Shown here piece after piece: positions 47,811-58,849 of a stretch of DNA of 64,000 nt. Positions within the stretch are counted from its first letter, which is position 1; each line of letters opens with the position of its first letter. This DNA comes from Spirometra erinaceieuropaei (Eukaryota > Platyhelminthes > Cestoda > Diphyllobothriidea > Diphyllobothriidae). A program made the position numbers and the translations under genes. Below the pieces are notes generated by a model. That model saw nothing but the letters and a program-made list of their open reading frames with translations. It did no database searches and was not told where the DNA came from. Location of the stretch: the NCBI GenBank assembly GCA_902702965.1, contig CACRXP010000070.1:1307094-1371093 (forward strand). The letters run 5' to 3'.

Positions 47811-48419
47811 CTCATCAAAAATGCTAAGTTCATCGATTTTCCAGCTCATGCATCGTGCCCCTCACAGAATGCGTTCTATCGACGCTTTTGGCGGAACCTT
47901 TTGCATTAGCCATACACTAGTAGTCTGGTCACATCTGCCTTGCCCCCTCCTCGACTGGACTTGGCTGACTGTAGCCGATCGCATCTAGGTTTCTATCGCC
48001 TCGAGACCGGTTTTCAATTCGCTAATTTTAATTATGCCCATTTCGAAACTTTTACCCAATGCCACATACAGTCCAGTCCCTCCTGACCCGCCTACTTACC
48101 CCTTCATGAAATCCGTTATAAACTGCCGCATACGGGCTGGTCCTGCCTGCTTTTTATACATTCAGGAGCGAGTTTTTTCTCCTATAGTGTTAATCCAATC
48201 ATAATAATTTTGTATATATGTTAGGGGTTTTTTCACTGCTCGCTCATCATTCTTCGTAACATACTACTTATAGTATAGATAATTTGTATTTATTGTTTGT
48301 ATTGTATTGATTGTACTGTATAGTTTGTAGTGTATAAGTTTCGTATACCCGTTCCAAAATTCCAAAATTAATGTGAAAGATATTCTTACATGCTCTGAAC
48401 CGACTCCCAGGGGTGTTCA

Positions 48420-48463
48420 GTAAAGCTTATTATTGTTATTATTGTTATTATTATTATTATTAG
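48420..48463 (+). repeat. TTATTG/TTATTA microsatellite tail
   Basis: The simple-sequence 3' tail of the non-LTR element ends in ATTATTATTAG, immediately at the start of the DUF4806 exon. The tract is T-rich in the sense direction, as a splice-acceptor pyrimidine tract would be. Confidence 0.75.
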
Positions 48464-48924
48464 TTCCGTCTGCTCCGGAGGTGGGGGCAGGAGTGAAGTG
48501 TATGCACTGCAGATCCTCACTAAGGTGAAGCTTTCACGAAACGCGAACGGTCGTGGCTTGGACGTCTGCCGTCTGCAGGCAACAATATCAGATGTTGTCA
48601 ATGCATTGCAGAGAGCCTCCAGCGCCGGTTCTGTCAAATCCTCCTCCCTAAATTTACCGCTGTGTACCGAGGAGGCATACGAAAACTTTCATCGTCGGCT
48701 CAGCCTAGAAGACGGTTTTGCAAACGAGGCGGTATGTGCACATCTACTTGACTGTTTTCAGATCCGGCAACTATCCATGGTAGGTGGTCCAAATGAGGCA
48801 GACTTCCTTAGAAACCTACTGACGGTTCTATTGAGACCGCCCTTATGCCACAACTTCTGTTTGGCGAGCGGATCCAAGGAGAAGAAGTCCTTCATGGTCT
48901 GCCCACTTTTTTCTGTCCTGAAAG
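48464..48924 (+). CDS. DUF4806-domain protein, exon 1 recognised
   Basis: The frame (codons in register with 48465) encodes a Gly-rich start, a helical segment (VYALQILTKVKLSR...ATISDVVNALQRASSAG) and then a DUF4806 domain. That domain opens with LPLCTEEAYENFHRRLSLED, followed by a GGPNEADFLRNLLTVLL block and then SGSKEKKSFMVCPLFSVLK. DUF4806 is a roughly 80-100 residue domain of unknown function found in animals, often at protein C-termini; family members show an FPL..EE....E...L opening, a conserved Gly-Gly, and a K-K-x-F block. The exon ends at a GTAAGT donor (48925) in phase 1. The acceptor is either TATTAG at 48463, inside the retrotransposon tail, or GGGGGCAG at 48490. The first has the better pyrimidine tract. 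Upstream exons are expected but were not found. A start codon was not identified. Confidence 0.65.
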
Positions 48925-48997
48925 GTAAGTCCAATTTTTGTTTATTTTCACTCGCATGCCATTGCCCAACATCCCCGTTTTGGCTATTGCACTACAG

Positions 48998-49086
48998 AGA
49001 TATTTCGACGGGCAGCAATCAGGTGGTTTCATGGATCACATGACCGGTACGGAGGAAGATCGACACGTCGGCGGAACATTCGTCAG
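48998..49086 (+). CDS. DUF4806-domain protein, exon 2
   Basis: A 73-bp intron ends in TGCACTACAG. The exon joins exon 1 in phase 1 and encodes EIFRRAAIRWFHGSHDRYGG followed by an Arg-rich end. The E-I-..-A-x-x-x-W pattern followed by basic residues is the C-terminal part of DUF4806, so the splice restores the family pattern across the junction. It ends CGTCAG before GTACAA, in phase 0. Without this splice the genomic frame diverges from the family. Confidence 0.6.
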
Positions 49087-49332
49087 GTACAAACTTCCGG
49101 GATTTTCATCCACATTTATTTAGACTACAGAAATCACCATACCTGCCGCCACATTCCCACAATTATCCCCGCCAAAGAACCGGTAAACAAATTTTCCGAA
49201 TTGCCAATCCTACACAGCATGCTACTTACTTCATGTGATTTTTACTATTAAAATCGTACGTATTAGATACAGTGTATTATTACTTTCGTTGCGCCTGAAT
49301 TACGTATGTCTTACGAAAGTTTTTTTATGCAG

Positions 49333-49398
49333 GAACTACCAATGGCCAGTGGAAGTGACTTCTCATCCTGGATACGCAGGTCGCTGAAACCCCCATGA
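49333..49398 (+). CDS. DUF4806-domain protein, terminal exon
   Basis: After a 246-bp intron ending TTTTATGCAG the frame continues in phase 0 for 21 residues (ELPMASGSDFSSWIRRSLKP then P) to TGA at 49396-49398. The position of an AATAAA signal 46 bp downstream supports this as the last exon. Confidence 0.55.
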   Translation, partial: ELPMASGSDFSSWIRRSLKPP

Positions 49399-49443
49399 TA
49401 CAAGACAGACTTTGTACATTTAAATTTTTTGACTTATGTATTC

Positions 49444-49449
49444 AATAAA
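49444..49449 (+). promoter_or_regulatory. Polyadenylation signal for the DUF4806 gene
   Basis: AATAAA lies 46 bp after the terminal stop codon on the same strand, a normal spacing for a short 3' UTR. Confidence 0.55.
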
Positions 49450-49679
49450 TCGTCCTTCCACAATACCGCCTTCCTACTTTACCATCTTCGGTATCCGCAT
49501 TTGCCCTGTAGTGGGCCAATTACCGCCGTAGCCTATCTTGCTTGGGACGTGGAGGTTCGCTGTGACTCGTCTCGGGGTTTCACGTTAGGCGACCGTTCGT
49601 CATGGTTGGCGTTTACGGCCAAAAAGTTCGAGGCCGCGATGAATGGAAAAAAAACGAGAAAAAACCCGTGCGCAAAATT

Positions 49680-49830
49680 TTTTCCACGCTGTGGCCAAGT
49701 GTGGCCAATGTGTTGATGGCCAGACCATAGCTACACCGTTTGGCCACACCTGGCCGCACCATAGCCGCACATGGCCACACCATATTTGCCTCGGCCAAGT
49801 GCGGCCAAGTGCGGCTGGTGCTGGCAGGGG
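49680..49830 (-). repeat. TGGCCACAC-rich tract ending in the TGCCAGCACC transposon terminus
   Basis: About 130 bp of short repeated units (TGGCCACAC, TGGCCGCAC and variants) end in GGCTGGTGCTGGCAGGGG. This is the exact reverse complement of the terminus at 41861-41876. It is therefore a third, differently filled member of the same transposon family, in opposite orientation. Its other end was not found. Confidence 0.5.
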
Positions 49831-49849
49831 AAATACCTGCCCACATTTT

Positions 49850-52800
49850 TCCTTTTTTGGTAGTAACATGATGTTTTTTGTTAGGATTCAAGATTAAGCA
49901 TTGACTCTATTCACTATCCGGTCTGTTTATCTCGTTAAGACAACGTCAACGATTTGCACGTGACTTGAAACGCTTTGATGGTCGTTTAACTTGATTCCAT
50001 GTTTGATTGCAAGCATTCTTATCGAAGCTTTGCAAAGGTGATCGGGTTCCAGGTACCGCACACGTTCGCCATACCTTCATTCTGTGTCGGTGGTGAAACA
50101 AGCTGCCTGCTTCTGTCTTACAGCCCGCAACCAACACCCCATTTACACAATTTATTTGAAGCCCACAGGTGTCTTGTTTGTATTTGATGTTCAAGCAAAT
50201 AATTGAAGAATAGTACTTTATTATTCCGATATTCGCAGTGCTGCAGGCGAGTTCTTGGTCCAGAATAACTTACCCGTGAGCAATTAAACGTCTTTTTAAA
50301 TTTATGGCGTTTAGTTGAACAGACTACTGCGTACCTTTAGTCCTAATATTCGGGTCTGCTGAGCAAGTCGATGATTGTGCAAGTCGCTGCTTCAGCAAGC
50401 ACACACGTGTAATGCGCCTCGACTGATATCCTTTTTTCGCATTCCGAACAGCTTTTCCAGGATTTCAGTAAGAGAAAAATTGAAGCAGGTTGATGGTCAA
50501 CAGATTACACTTTCCGCTCATATTTCTCACTTCTCGTCTGGCTTCGTTCCCCACGATTTCTTATTTAAGACCGGAGTTCCTCCATGTAGACATCGTAAAC
50601 GTAAGGGACTACACGGTTACCTCATAACACATTTGGTCTTCTTACACTTATACTTCGAACTGCGGAAATTGAACACTCATTTGTTTTAATAAAGTAAAAG
50701 CAGCGCGTATTTTTAAAACTTCTTGAGCCGCAATGCAAAAGGTCCGTCTGCCTTTGGCGTTACATACGGGTGCTAACTTAAAAGATAAATAAAATAAGAC
50801 ATCTTTGATATTTCGAGTTTAAATTCTTTTTTAAATATCAATTAACAGATTCGTTTGTTGTTTGATTTCACGGTGTTCTTTGACTGGCGTTTAGAGTAGT
50901 CTAAACTGCAGATTCGATAATATTCGGTTGCATACAGCTGAGGCCTCATAGTTAATGGTTTCTCGTACTCTATCTTGTATATCCTGTCGGTGTTGACTTA
51001 TAAGGCAGTCACTTATAAGGTTGTTGACTTCCGAACGATGCGTCATTGTGCCCCTCTGAATCAGATGGTTGAATCGCTTTACGGCTGTTGCATTCTGGAA
51101 GAATGTGCGTAGTTTGTTTATGCTTATTCACAGATGAAGATATTAACCAAACCTGGGATTCGGGAAGGTGTCGAATGCCTTTATAAATAAGAGTGACTGT
51201 CAGAAAACGGTTGGATGCACAAGTAGTTCACTGCTGTCTGTGTACGTTTCGCAAGTCCTTTTTAAAGTGGCGTGTTCTGTTTAAGGCTGGAGTGGCAAAA
51301 TGGCCTTTTTGACACAGCACCAAGTTATTCGCTAGGCATTGGCTCTCACACCACCGAAGGCGCCTGAGCAGATTGACAAAGGACTGCCTGTGTTGCCGAA
51401 TCAACTATCCAAAAAGTAGGGTGCGGGTGTGTGTTTGCTGTTCTTACCTCGACACTAGTATCCCTTGCTCATTCGATTGGAATTATCGCCGGCAGCGAGT
51501 TTTTGATAGAAAATCTTTGCTGAGTTGCCGATGCTTGTACTTTCACTGGCGTGTTTATGGAGTAAAACACTTCAATAAATTTACGAATTCCTATACAAAG
51601 TGGTGCACTTTTTCAAACGTTTTTTTAAGGTCTTTGATGTTTATGCTTGTGGTTTTTCAATTGTTACGTTGATACAATCGCCGCACTCAAAAGACACACT
51701 TTGTTTTTTTAGTCCCGTTTCAAAATATATACTTCCCCTTTTTCGTGCCTCGTTCTCCATCTTATTGGCATTTTTACACTTGCGTCTACTTTACCATGCT
51801 AAAGCTAGTTACTGGTTTTTTACAAAATATCTAGTCTATCTCTGGGTTTTGCTTCTCTGATGTTTACACGTATTTAAGTCTATTTGTCGACCGTCTTTCG
51901 TGCCACCTTCACGCCGTTAATGCTCACATTTTCTACATTTTCTCACACCTGAAGCTATTAACATTTTTATGCTTGTTGCTATCCAGTTCCCACGTCGACA
52001 GGCGTTCCGATATATCCCTCTGTTTCTTTATATCTTTAGAATGTGCATTTGTTCTGTATGTTAACGCACTGCGTCACCAGGGCCTTAAAAATAACATGAC
52101 TACCCTTGGCAGGTCCGACTCACGGCAGATGTCTCTCTTAAAACTAGTCATTTATATCACTGTGTTTATTCGATGGGTTACTTTGCCGACAGCTGGGAAA
52201 ATCGCTGTACAATTTCATATTTGCTGCCTTTTGCACGACCTATGTAAACACTCCTTTAAATGCTTATATGGGTGAGAGATTAATCATATTTTACCACTGC
52301 CGTGACAGATGGTTATTGAAATGTATTCTATTCCTACTTAGTAAATAGCTTTATTAACAATGTGCAAGGATGATAATCTCATTGACACCTCTCTCACATT
52401 TAGTCGGCAAGTTTTGCTGTCGATTAATCTATTTAGAGTTATCATATTGGCGGTAACGGCACATGTTATAGAAGAAAAAGATGCGATCGCTGTTCGCTTC
52501 TGTCGGCAATGCATATTATCTACGGGAGGTGGTAATTCTGCGATCTCTCGCTTTGCATAAGCAGTAAGGAGGGGAGGGGATACGAGCAGCTTTCTGATAG
52601 TGAATGTAAGCCCAGCATTTCGCCGCTCCTGATAACTGCGGCTGAATCATAATTCTCGCTAGACAATTGACCTGTTGCGTTTCTCTTGTTTGGAAAGTAG
52701 ACGTCATCGAACATCGACAAGCACATCTTACCTACCTACCTACCTACGACACACGCAGTTCTCCAGGCGCGGAGATACTCAGGATAATTTGACTTGCGTT

Positions 52801-53400
52801 ATCCGGTCAGGTTAGGCAGTTGTCATGATCTGGCGACTGTACTGAACACGTCTTTATAGATTCGCGAGTAATAGGTGCGGTCAGAAGGGAATGACCACCT
52901 TGTGCAGCTGAACATTTTACGTAGCCAACCGAGCTGCCAGTCTTCCCTGACTACACAATACACCCAGTTTAGCCGCATACTCATGTATTACCTACAATCG
53001 CCTAACTTCGATAGTGTTAGCTGAGGCTCTAAATGCGTGCCTAGTTAATATTGTATTGTCGCCAGAGCAGCCACTGTCCAGGTAGTGACTGCACGCTGCA
53101 CTAACCCCTTACTGACTGTCATGCGCATTCCACGTGTTTGACTTAAAGACCGCACAAACTATACCTTCCCTCCATCCTACGCAACCCTAATAGCCACAAG
53201 ACACCGACCACGTCGTGTGGGCCTCGCGGAAACGAGTGTGACTGACCCTCCAAGACTTTGATGAACCCATTTTCGTTCTCAATGAAGTTGTATTGGCCTG
53301 ATTATGAACTACTGAAAACATATGTTTGTCACGAATGAAGGCGAAATTTCGAGATCCAAGTGTATGCATAAGTGAAGAAAAAGAGTCGAACACCGGAACA
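49850..53400. other. Unassigned A+T-rich DNA
   Basis: Many short frames lack recognisable domains. The only clear simple structure is a (CCTA)n microsatellite at about 52728-52747. No gene could be supported. Confidence 0.35.
52728..52747. repeat. (CCTA)n microsatellite
   Basis: Five tandem CTAC/CCTA units. Nothing else notable around it. Confidence 0.75.
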
Positions 53401-53469
53401 CTGTGTTTATTGTCCTGAGCTTTCAGACGCGTACGGCAGTCCATCGTCAGAGGTAGCGGCAGCAGCAGA

Positions 53470-54762
53470 ACAAGCGACAGTTATAAGGCATGCAGGCCAA
53501 TCATCGACCGACGGCGCAAGACTGGAGGTGACTACGCAGGGCTCAGTACGCCGGCGCCAGATCGATAAATCGATTGACCGAGTTCTCATCCGAGGCCCAG
53601 GCTTCAATCAATTCTCGGCCTGTTTTGTTTCCGGTGTGGGCGACTTTTTAGTGGCTGCGAAGTCAAACTCGTGACCCATTTCGTAGGTGTGAGCGGCCAC
53701 TTGTGATAATGCGTCGCCTCGTCGCACAGCCAGCTTATATTTGTGTCTGTGCGATACGAGCATGCGCCCAATCTGTCCTGTGTAATTACAAGGACAATTT
53801 TGACACGGAATGCGATGAATTACTCCAGATTGCTCATCAGGTTTTAACCGGTCTTTGATTTTCATGACCCTATTGCGCATGGTGGCTTTGGGGCGGTGTG
53901 CATTTCCAACGCCTAGCTCCGCAGCAATGCGCTCAGTCGCTTCTGAAACACCCTTCATGTATGGCAGAGAATGCCATATCGTCGGTGGCGTTGATGTTCG
54001 AGTTCTCTGGTGGTGACCGCGTAGGCAGCGACGTATGAATGCCCTCGGATAGCCATTTTGCACAAACTGGTCGCGGAGATAGTGGGCCTCACGTGCTCTG
54101 TCCTCCAGCTTGCTGCAATGACTTTGGATCCTTTTGAAGAGCGTCTTCACACAGCTTCGTTTGTGAGCCACCGGATGGTTGCTGTGAAAACTGAGAAGCT
54201 GTGTGGTGTTCGTTGCCTTCCAATAAACCAACGTTTTACGTCCGCCGATAATGTTTCGTCTGACAAGCACATCCAGGAAGGGCAGCTGCTGCTCCTGTTC
54301 TTCTTCCCTTGCGAATTTTATATCGGGGAAGACTGCGTTGAACGGGCTGTGGAAATGTTGCAGCATGTCCTTCTTTACGATGAAGAACGTGTCGTCAACG
54401 TAACGGCGCCAAAACACCGGTTCATGTTGGGTGAAGGCCATCTTTTCTAACTCCTGTAGGACCACTTCTGCCAATAAACCGGAGACCGGTGAGCCCATTG
54501 GGGTTCCTTTGACTTGCTCATAGGTTTCTATCGCAAAAGTGAAGGAAGATCGTTGGCTGAATTCAAACAGCCTCATGAGGTGTTCAATTTTGAGGGCATT
54601 CTGAGTCTCATCGTACGCCTCGTCAAGTCTCTTGCGCAAGACTTCGCAGGCCAAGTTTGGTGGGATGGATATGAATAACGACGCCAGATCGAAGGAGACC
54701 ATGATTTCGTCCGATTGTTTGTCAGCTTGGCTCCTCAAGCGTAACGTGGGAACGTCAGTCAT
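53470..54762 (-). pseudogene. Penelope-like element: reverse transcriptase plus GIY-YIG endonuclease
   Basis: A 384-codon minus-strand frame (54762-53608) carries the reverse-transcriptase blocks SDEIMVSFDLASLFISIPP, KGTPMGSPVSGLLAEVVLQE and the catalytic YVDD box (RRYVDDTFFIVKK, about residue 140). A FPDIKF..EEE...LPFLDVLV block follows. After a linker (about residues 270-310) comes the GIY-YIG endonuclease signature: GVIHRIPCQNCPCNYTGQIGR, with the conserved downstream R and H..E residues (TYEMGHEFDF). This RT plus GIY-YIG order defines Penelope-like elements. Near 53618 the family sequence continues in another frame (LIEAWASDENSVNRFIDLAP) and then meets a stop, so a frameshift and a stop codon end it. 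N-terminal sequence upstream of 54762 is broken by stops. The copy is therefore close to intact but inactive as read. Confidence 0.85.
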
Positions 54763-54779
54763 TACTTATAAACTTTGAG

Positions 54780-56280
54780 TGATGCCTTTCGTGGGTGACT
54801 GAACTAACATGTTAGATAAGATCGCTTTGGATGACTGGCATTCCTCCATCCTAAAACCTATCTTCAGGAATGATGCTAAGATAAAGTGCGAGTACTATCG
54901 CGCACAAATTCCATCGACACTTTTCGCCAACATATTTGCCTTCGCCCCCCCGCTTCACCGGAAGTTCTCAAAATAATCATGAATCGGAAGCGGCACCAAC
55001 CAAGGCCAAGCATCAGACCGAATGTATAAATATCGGTCAATTATTTGGACTGCAACGCCTTTTCGAACTCTGTTTTGACTCTTGACAGCGCGCGTTAGCC
55101 TTCTTGTCGACCTCGTTGGGATGTTCGAGTACTTCGTGGGCTGTCGCAGCAGGCAGTAAAATTAAATGATCTGCGGAGAGAGATGGGGTATCTCTCTAAT
55201 CGATGGCTGCCGTCCATGCACCATCACCTGGGGTCGTAATCATCGAGCAGTTTGGCTGTCCTTATAGTGCCTAAGGGTTTTACCATTTCACCTTCCCCAC
55301 GCTGTCGGCTGTATTCTCAGGACGTCTCAGCTCCAGGATGACGGCTTACTAACCCCTACGCTAGCAATATTGCCGTACTAGAGTTAGATTGTGGTGGCCG
55401 AGGCTTTAATGGCCGCCGACTTGAAGAAGTGTGCAGCCAAGTGTGCGGCCAAGCTACTTCGAAGCAGACGAAGGATGACACTATCGCCCAAATCGATGCA
55501 ACTCGCAGCGTCTTTACAAGCTGTAGAGCGTGGCGATATCTCTATCACCTCAACAGCCCTACTGTGTCGGGCAATGATCTGGTCAGTCGCCCTGTGCGGC
55601 TTTTCCTCGTGATAACAGACGAACGAAAACTGGAGATGTAAGACAGCGTCTGCACTAAGGCGTTCACCACAAGAATGCACGTCGAATGCGTCTGTTCTGA
55701 ATTTGACGCCACCGCCTAGTTATAGGGGGCTAAAAGATGAACTGGGGACTTTGATCTGTAGAGACGTCAAGGTATGAAGACCATTCATGGACTCTCACTG
55801 GGTGAAAGCGCAGGTCGATCTCTCTAGTTTTACTAACGCAGACCATAACCCGTGGACAGATACAGACCTAGAGCAGGCATGATCGCAGCCGCATTAGTAA
55901 GTTGCAAGTAATGATTATAGGCGGAAGAGAAGATACTGACACCAGATGAGTGCAGAGCAGAGGCCTCTTCAACCGGCCCTACCATTCCACCAGCTTTTTC
56001 TTACTAATACCCCACACGTGTTATGGCTGCTGATGGCAGTGGTAAGGCTGAAGGTGCGTTTTTCGCCTTTGCCATGCTGTTACGGGTCATTTATCCTGGA
56101 AATTTATAGTGAGGCTAATCTGTTTTGGACGTCGCGCTCTCCGCAGTCGTTTACCTAGCAAACCTGCTGTGATCCAGTCACACGTTATGTCGCAGTTTTT
56201 GTCCTGTGTTCGTTTGTGTCACAAGGCTCAACACTCATACATGACGCACTGCGTCAACAAACTGGACCCTCTGTCTTTTT
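54780..56280. other. Unassigned DNA upstream of LAMTOR4
   Basis: The first few hundred bases (to about 54900) hold decayed N-terminal sequence of the Penelope-like element on the minus strand. The rest, including overlapping frames at 55384-55680, is unassigned. An ATG-led short frame at 56023 followed by GTAAGG resembles a tiny exon, but its phase does not fit the LAMTOR4 exon, so I do not join them. Confidence 0.35.
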
Positions 56281-56290
56281 TTTATTTTAG
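56274..56290 (+). promoter_or_regulatory. Splice acceptor of the first LAMTOR4 coding exon
   Basis: A run of about 14 pyrimidines ends in ATTTTAG at 56290. It may receive an upstream 5' UTR exon, or a trans-spliced leader, since flatworms are known to use spliced leaders. The sequence cannot decide between the two. Confidence 0.5.
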
Positions 56291-56350
56291 AAGGGATTGC
56301 CGGGCGCGCCGTCGTTGCAGCGACCGACAGGGGGTACCCAGGCTGCGGCG

Positions 56351-56630
56351 ATGGGAGCCTACGCTCCTGCCTCAGGTGCTTTTGGCGCCGCCGCCGCCGC
56401 CGCCGCCTCCACCGCTTCCTCCTCTTCTGCCGCCTTGCTCTCGACCCTGAGTAAGATTCCCGGTTGGCGGGGCACCCTCGTACTCAGTCCGGACGGTGCT
56501 GTTCTCCAGTCAGCTGGCGAACTCATCAACACTGAGGAGTTGGGCAGCAAGTTTGCTGCGCTGGCTAATCGAGTCGGCCATTTCTTTGCTCTCCAGTCCA
56601 ACAGAGCGGATGGTTTTAAACGTCTCTCCA
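56351..56630 (+). CDS. LAMTOR4: Ragulator subunit LAMTOR4, exon 1 (coding)
   Basis: LAMTOR4 is a small roadblock-fold subunit of the Ragulator complex on the lysosome membrane. Ragulator anchors Rag GTPases and so recruits mTORC1 in amino-acid signalling. The exon encodes an Ala/Ser-rich N-terminus (residues 1-35). It then has LSTLSKIPGWRGTLVLSPDG, AVLQSAGEL, a helix (NTEELGSKFAALANRVGHFF) and GFKRLS, which lines up with the family pattern I-P-x-x-x-G-x-L-V-L-S-x-G-A-V-L-x-S-x-G-x-L then F-K-R-L-S-V. The first ATG in frame is 56351. The frame is open back to the acceptor at 56290. The exon ends at a strong GTACGT donor (56631) in phase 1. With exon 2 the protein is 144 residues, longer than the roughly 99-residue human protein because of the N-terminal and C-terminal extensions. 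Confidence 0.85.
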
Positions 56631-57035
56631 GTACGTCTTATTATTATGTTTTAATTTAGCGCTTCCGCACCTTACCTGAACGTTCCTGCCTTTTTCCTTC
56701 TCTTTGTTTACCACCTAACCCCTCCTTACAGTCCTATATTCTGTTCTCCTCCCTTTTTGCCGCATTGTTATGTCCCTTTTTCTCGACTATTTTCTGCGCC
56801 CGTCCACGAAATTTCCTCATTTTCTTCCTAGCTGTTTTCGTTATCCTTTTTGACTATCTCCTTTGTTTGTCTCTTTCCTCTCTCCCCTCTCCTCCCCTCC
56901 TTCCGCTACTTTGTCTCACTATCAAACCTGCCTAATTTTTTATGGGAAATTAGGAACACACGGCGGTCGAGAACTACCTGATGTCAAGTATTTCTAAACA
57001 GCCGGATCCTTTTAGGTGCTAGACCAGAAAAAATA

Positions 57036-57860
57036 CATTGACTGGCCTATCTCATTTAACGTTAACCGAAGTTCTAAGCTGTGTTTTCGATTAGAAGGGA
57101 TTACTTATATGGGGTTGTGATGTTGTTTAGTGCGCGGTATAATCCCGTGGTATTCTAGACTCGCCGAGATGTTTTTCTTCTCCTACACTTCTGTTCAGCC
57201 TCGCGCAAAAACCACATTCGGTAACAATGACTACTTTAATAATAGGTCCTTCTTTCTATTTGAGTTTGATGCCCTTTTGAGTTTACAAATATTTTATATA
57301 AAAAGTGCACAAAGGTGCTCCTTCTTGCGCTCAACTGGTACCACATCACCTCTTCGACTTGCGTGCCCGAAGTAAGGGTGTTTTTCGGTCTTGGAAAAAC
57401 TTCCAGTTATAAATTTTTTTTACGACCATGAAATGTCCACTCACACAACATCGAATCAATACGCTTGCTAATAATGCTTGCGAACTATACAGCACGGTCC
57501 GCATCCACTGCAAAATTCCATGACCCCTCTATGACATTCTCCTGTGCGGAAAGTACGCAGAACGGGGTTTTTAAACCCCAAGGGCAAATGGAACTGCAAG
57601 CTGGGTTTCCAATTGTTGGAGAATTGGAGAAAGATGGCTTTTCTTCGCGTATATACTCTGGAAAAATGATTTTCCACCAAATGAGTGCAGGAAGGAAGCC
57701 CTTTTTTCATAAATTACATTTGCATTCTTGGGGGTATTGAAAGTCGGTAGGGTAATTCATACTACGTAGGTAGTACTTTGCAATGGAGTGCAATTTTTCA
57801 GGCATTCTGGTCTGTCTGAAATGTCTTGGGCGTATGCTGCTTGATAGTCAATATTTCAAC
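57036..57860. mobile_element. Foldback element copy in the LAMTOR4 intron, subfamily of 16385
   Basis: It begins CATTGACTGGCCTATCTCAT after TA (57034-57035), like the element at 16385. It shares the central motif (CACGGTCCGCATCCACTGCA, about 57491) and has a partly decayed right arm near 57700-57860. The right end is not recognisable because the next element begins there. Confidence 0.5.
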
Positions 57861-57868
57861 CCAACTTA

Positions 57869-58841
57869 CAGTAAATGTGCTAACTCGGGAAACGCGTTTT
57901 CAGCTCGAAAAGATTACCTAAGTAAGGTTGTATTATCATTCACCCTGCAGCCTAATCCCATAATAATTCAGTTACTCCCAGGATGACGGTTTTGAAATGA
58001 ACGTCTTTCCAGCTACCTGTGAAAACGATATCTGGCAAATAAATGGCTACTCAAGTAGCATTAATTTTTTTCATTGATTTTCTATGCCCATATAAATTAA
58101 AATATATCTCGTAGGAAACGAGCGTAAAGTATTCAGCCTTTTATTCCTCAACAATAAAATTACGTCTTCAAATAATAATCTATAATCTGGTGTTAAGAAA
58201 GTTTCTAATAATGAGATTTTCTGAAACCATGAACTTCCAGTTCACAAAACCTTGTTTCTGCATTTAATAATGCTGCCCGGAAAGTTTACAATATGGCTCT
58301 TAATGGTCTGTTCTTAATAACGTATAGAAATGTATGATTTTCCATGCACGGGAAATATACAACGTGTAGTTTGAAAGCCCTAGATGCAAATGTAAGGGCA
58401 GGTCGGGCTGAGAATTATTCGGGAATAGGAAAGTTTTTAAAACCGAATTAAACCGTTGCCTGAGGCACAAACTCTAAAAAAGCATAATTTTCTACCGAAT
58501 GAGCAAAAGAATGATTACTTTTATGCATGTTTTTTATGGAATATACTTGTATTTATAGGGACATCAAAAATCAATGAAAAGAATTCCCACTACATAAATG
58601 GTCGTTTTTACAGAGTACAGTTTCTGCAGGCGACCGAAAAAAAGTTCAAAAACTAGCATTCTGAATTAACTGAGCTATTATAGGATTATGCTGCATGGTA
58701 ATTAATATTACAACTCCACTTAAGTATTTTTTGATTATGTTGCACGGGGACTAGTATTACAGCCTTGCTTAAGTGATCTTTTCGGGTCGAAAACGCATTT
58801 AACTATTTTGGCTAACATTTATTGAGTTAGTACATCCACTA
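57869..58841. mobile_element. Long-TIR foldback element, TA target (copy 4)
   Basis: It starts CAGTAAATGTGCTAACTC after TA at 57867-57868 and ends with the complementary GAGTTAGTACATCCACTA before TA at 58842-58843. The arms are long and imperfect. It belongs to the same subfamily as 3266-4260. Confidence 0.65.
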
Positions 58842-58849
58842 TAAGCTAA

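Larger units (their letters stand above)
44825..48463 (+). mobile_element. Jockey/CR1-group non-LTR retrotransposon remnant
   Basis: From about 45240 the plus-strand frames carry the linker, and from 45900 the polymerase: LENYGFF-type motif near 45950, VAIYFELTKVFDKVPHKRAL at about 46095, FLLYINDIS near 46310, then the catalytic YADDLKC near 46372. The C-terminal LTNLNSH and FLWNNLPMNIRSLDNLHT blocks follow near 46880 and 47095-47160. Stops and frameshifts interrupt it. The sequence from 48360 ends GTTCAGTAAAGCTTATTATT followed by TTATTG/TTATTA units to 48463, a typical simple-repeat 3' tail. Inverted repeat E (47262-47810) sits between the C-terminus and the tail. Confidence 0.7.

Noticed and set aside
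55946..56060. Upstream LAMTOR4 coding exon beginning at ATG 56023
   Set aside because: The donor phase after this ATG does not fit the frame entering at 56291.
56109..56450. Plus-strand frame with a poly-proline run
   Set aside because: It is the +1 frame of the GC-rich Ala/Ser-coding start of LAMTOR4 exon 1.
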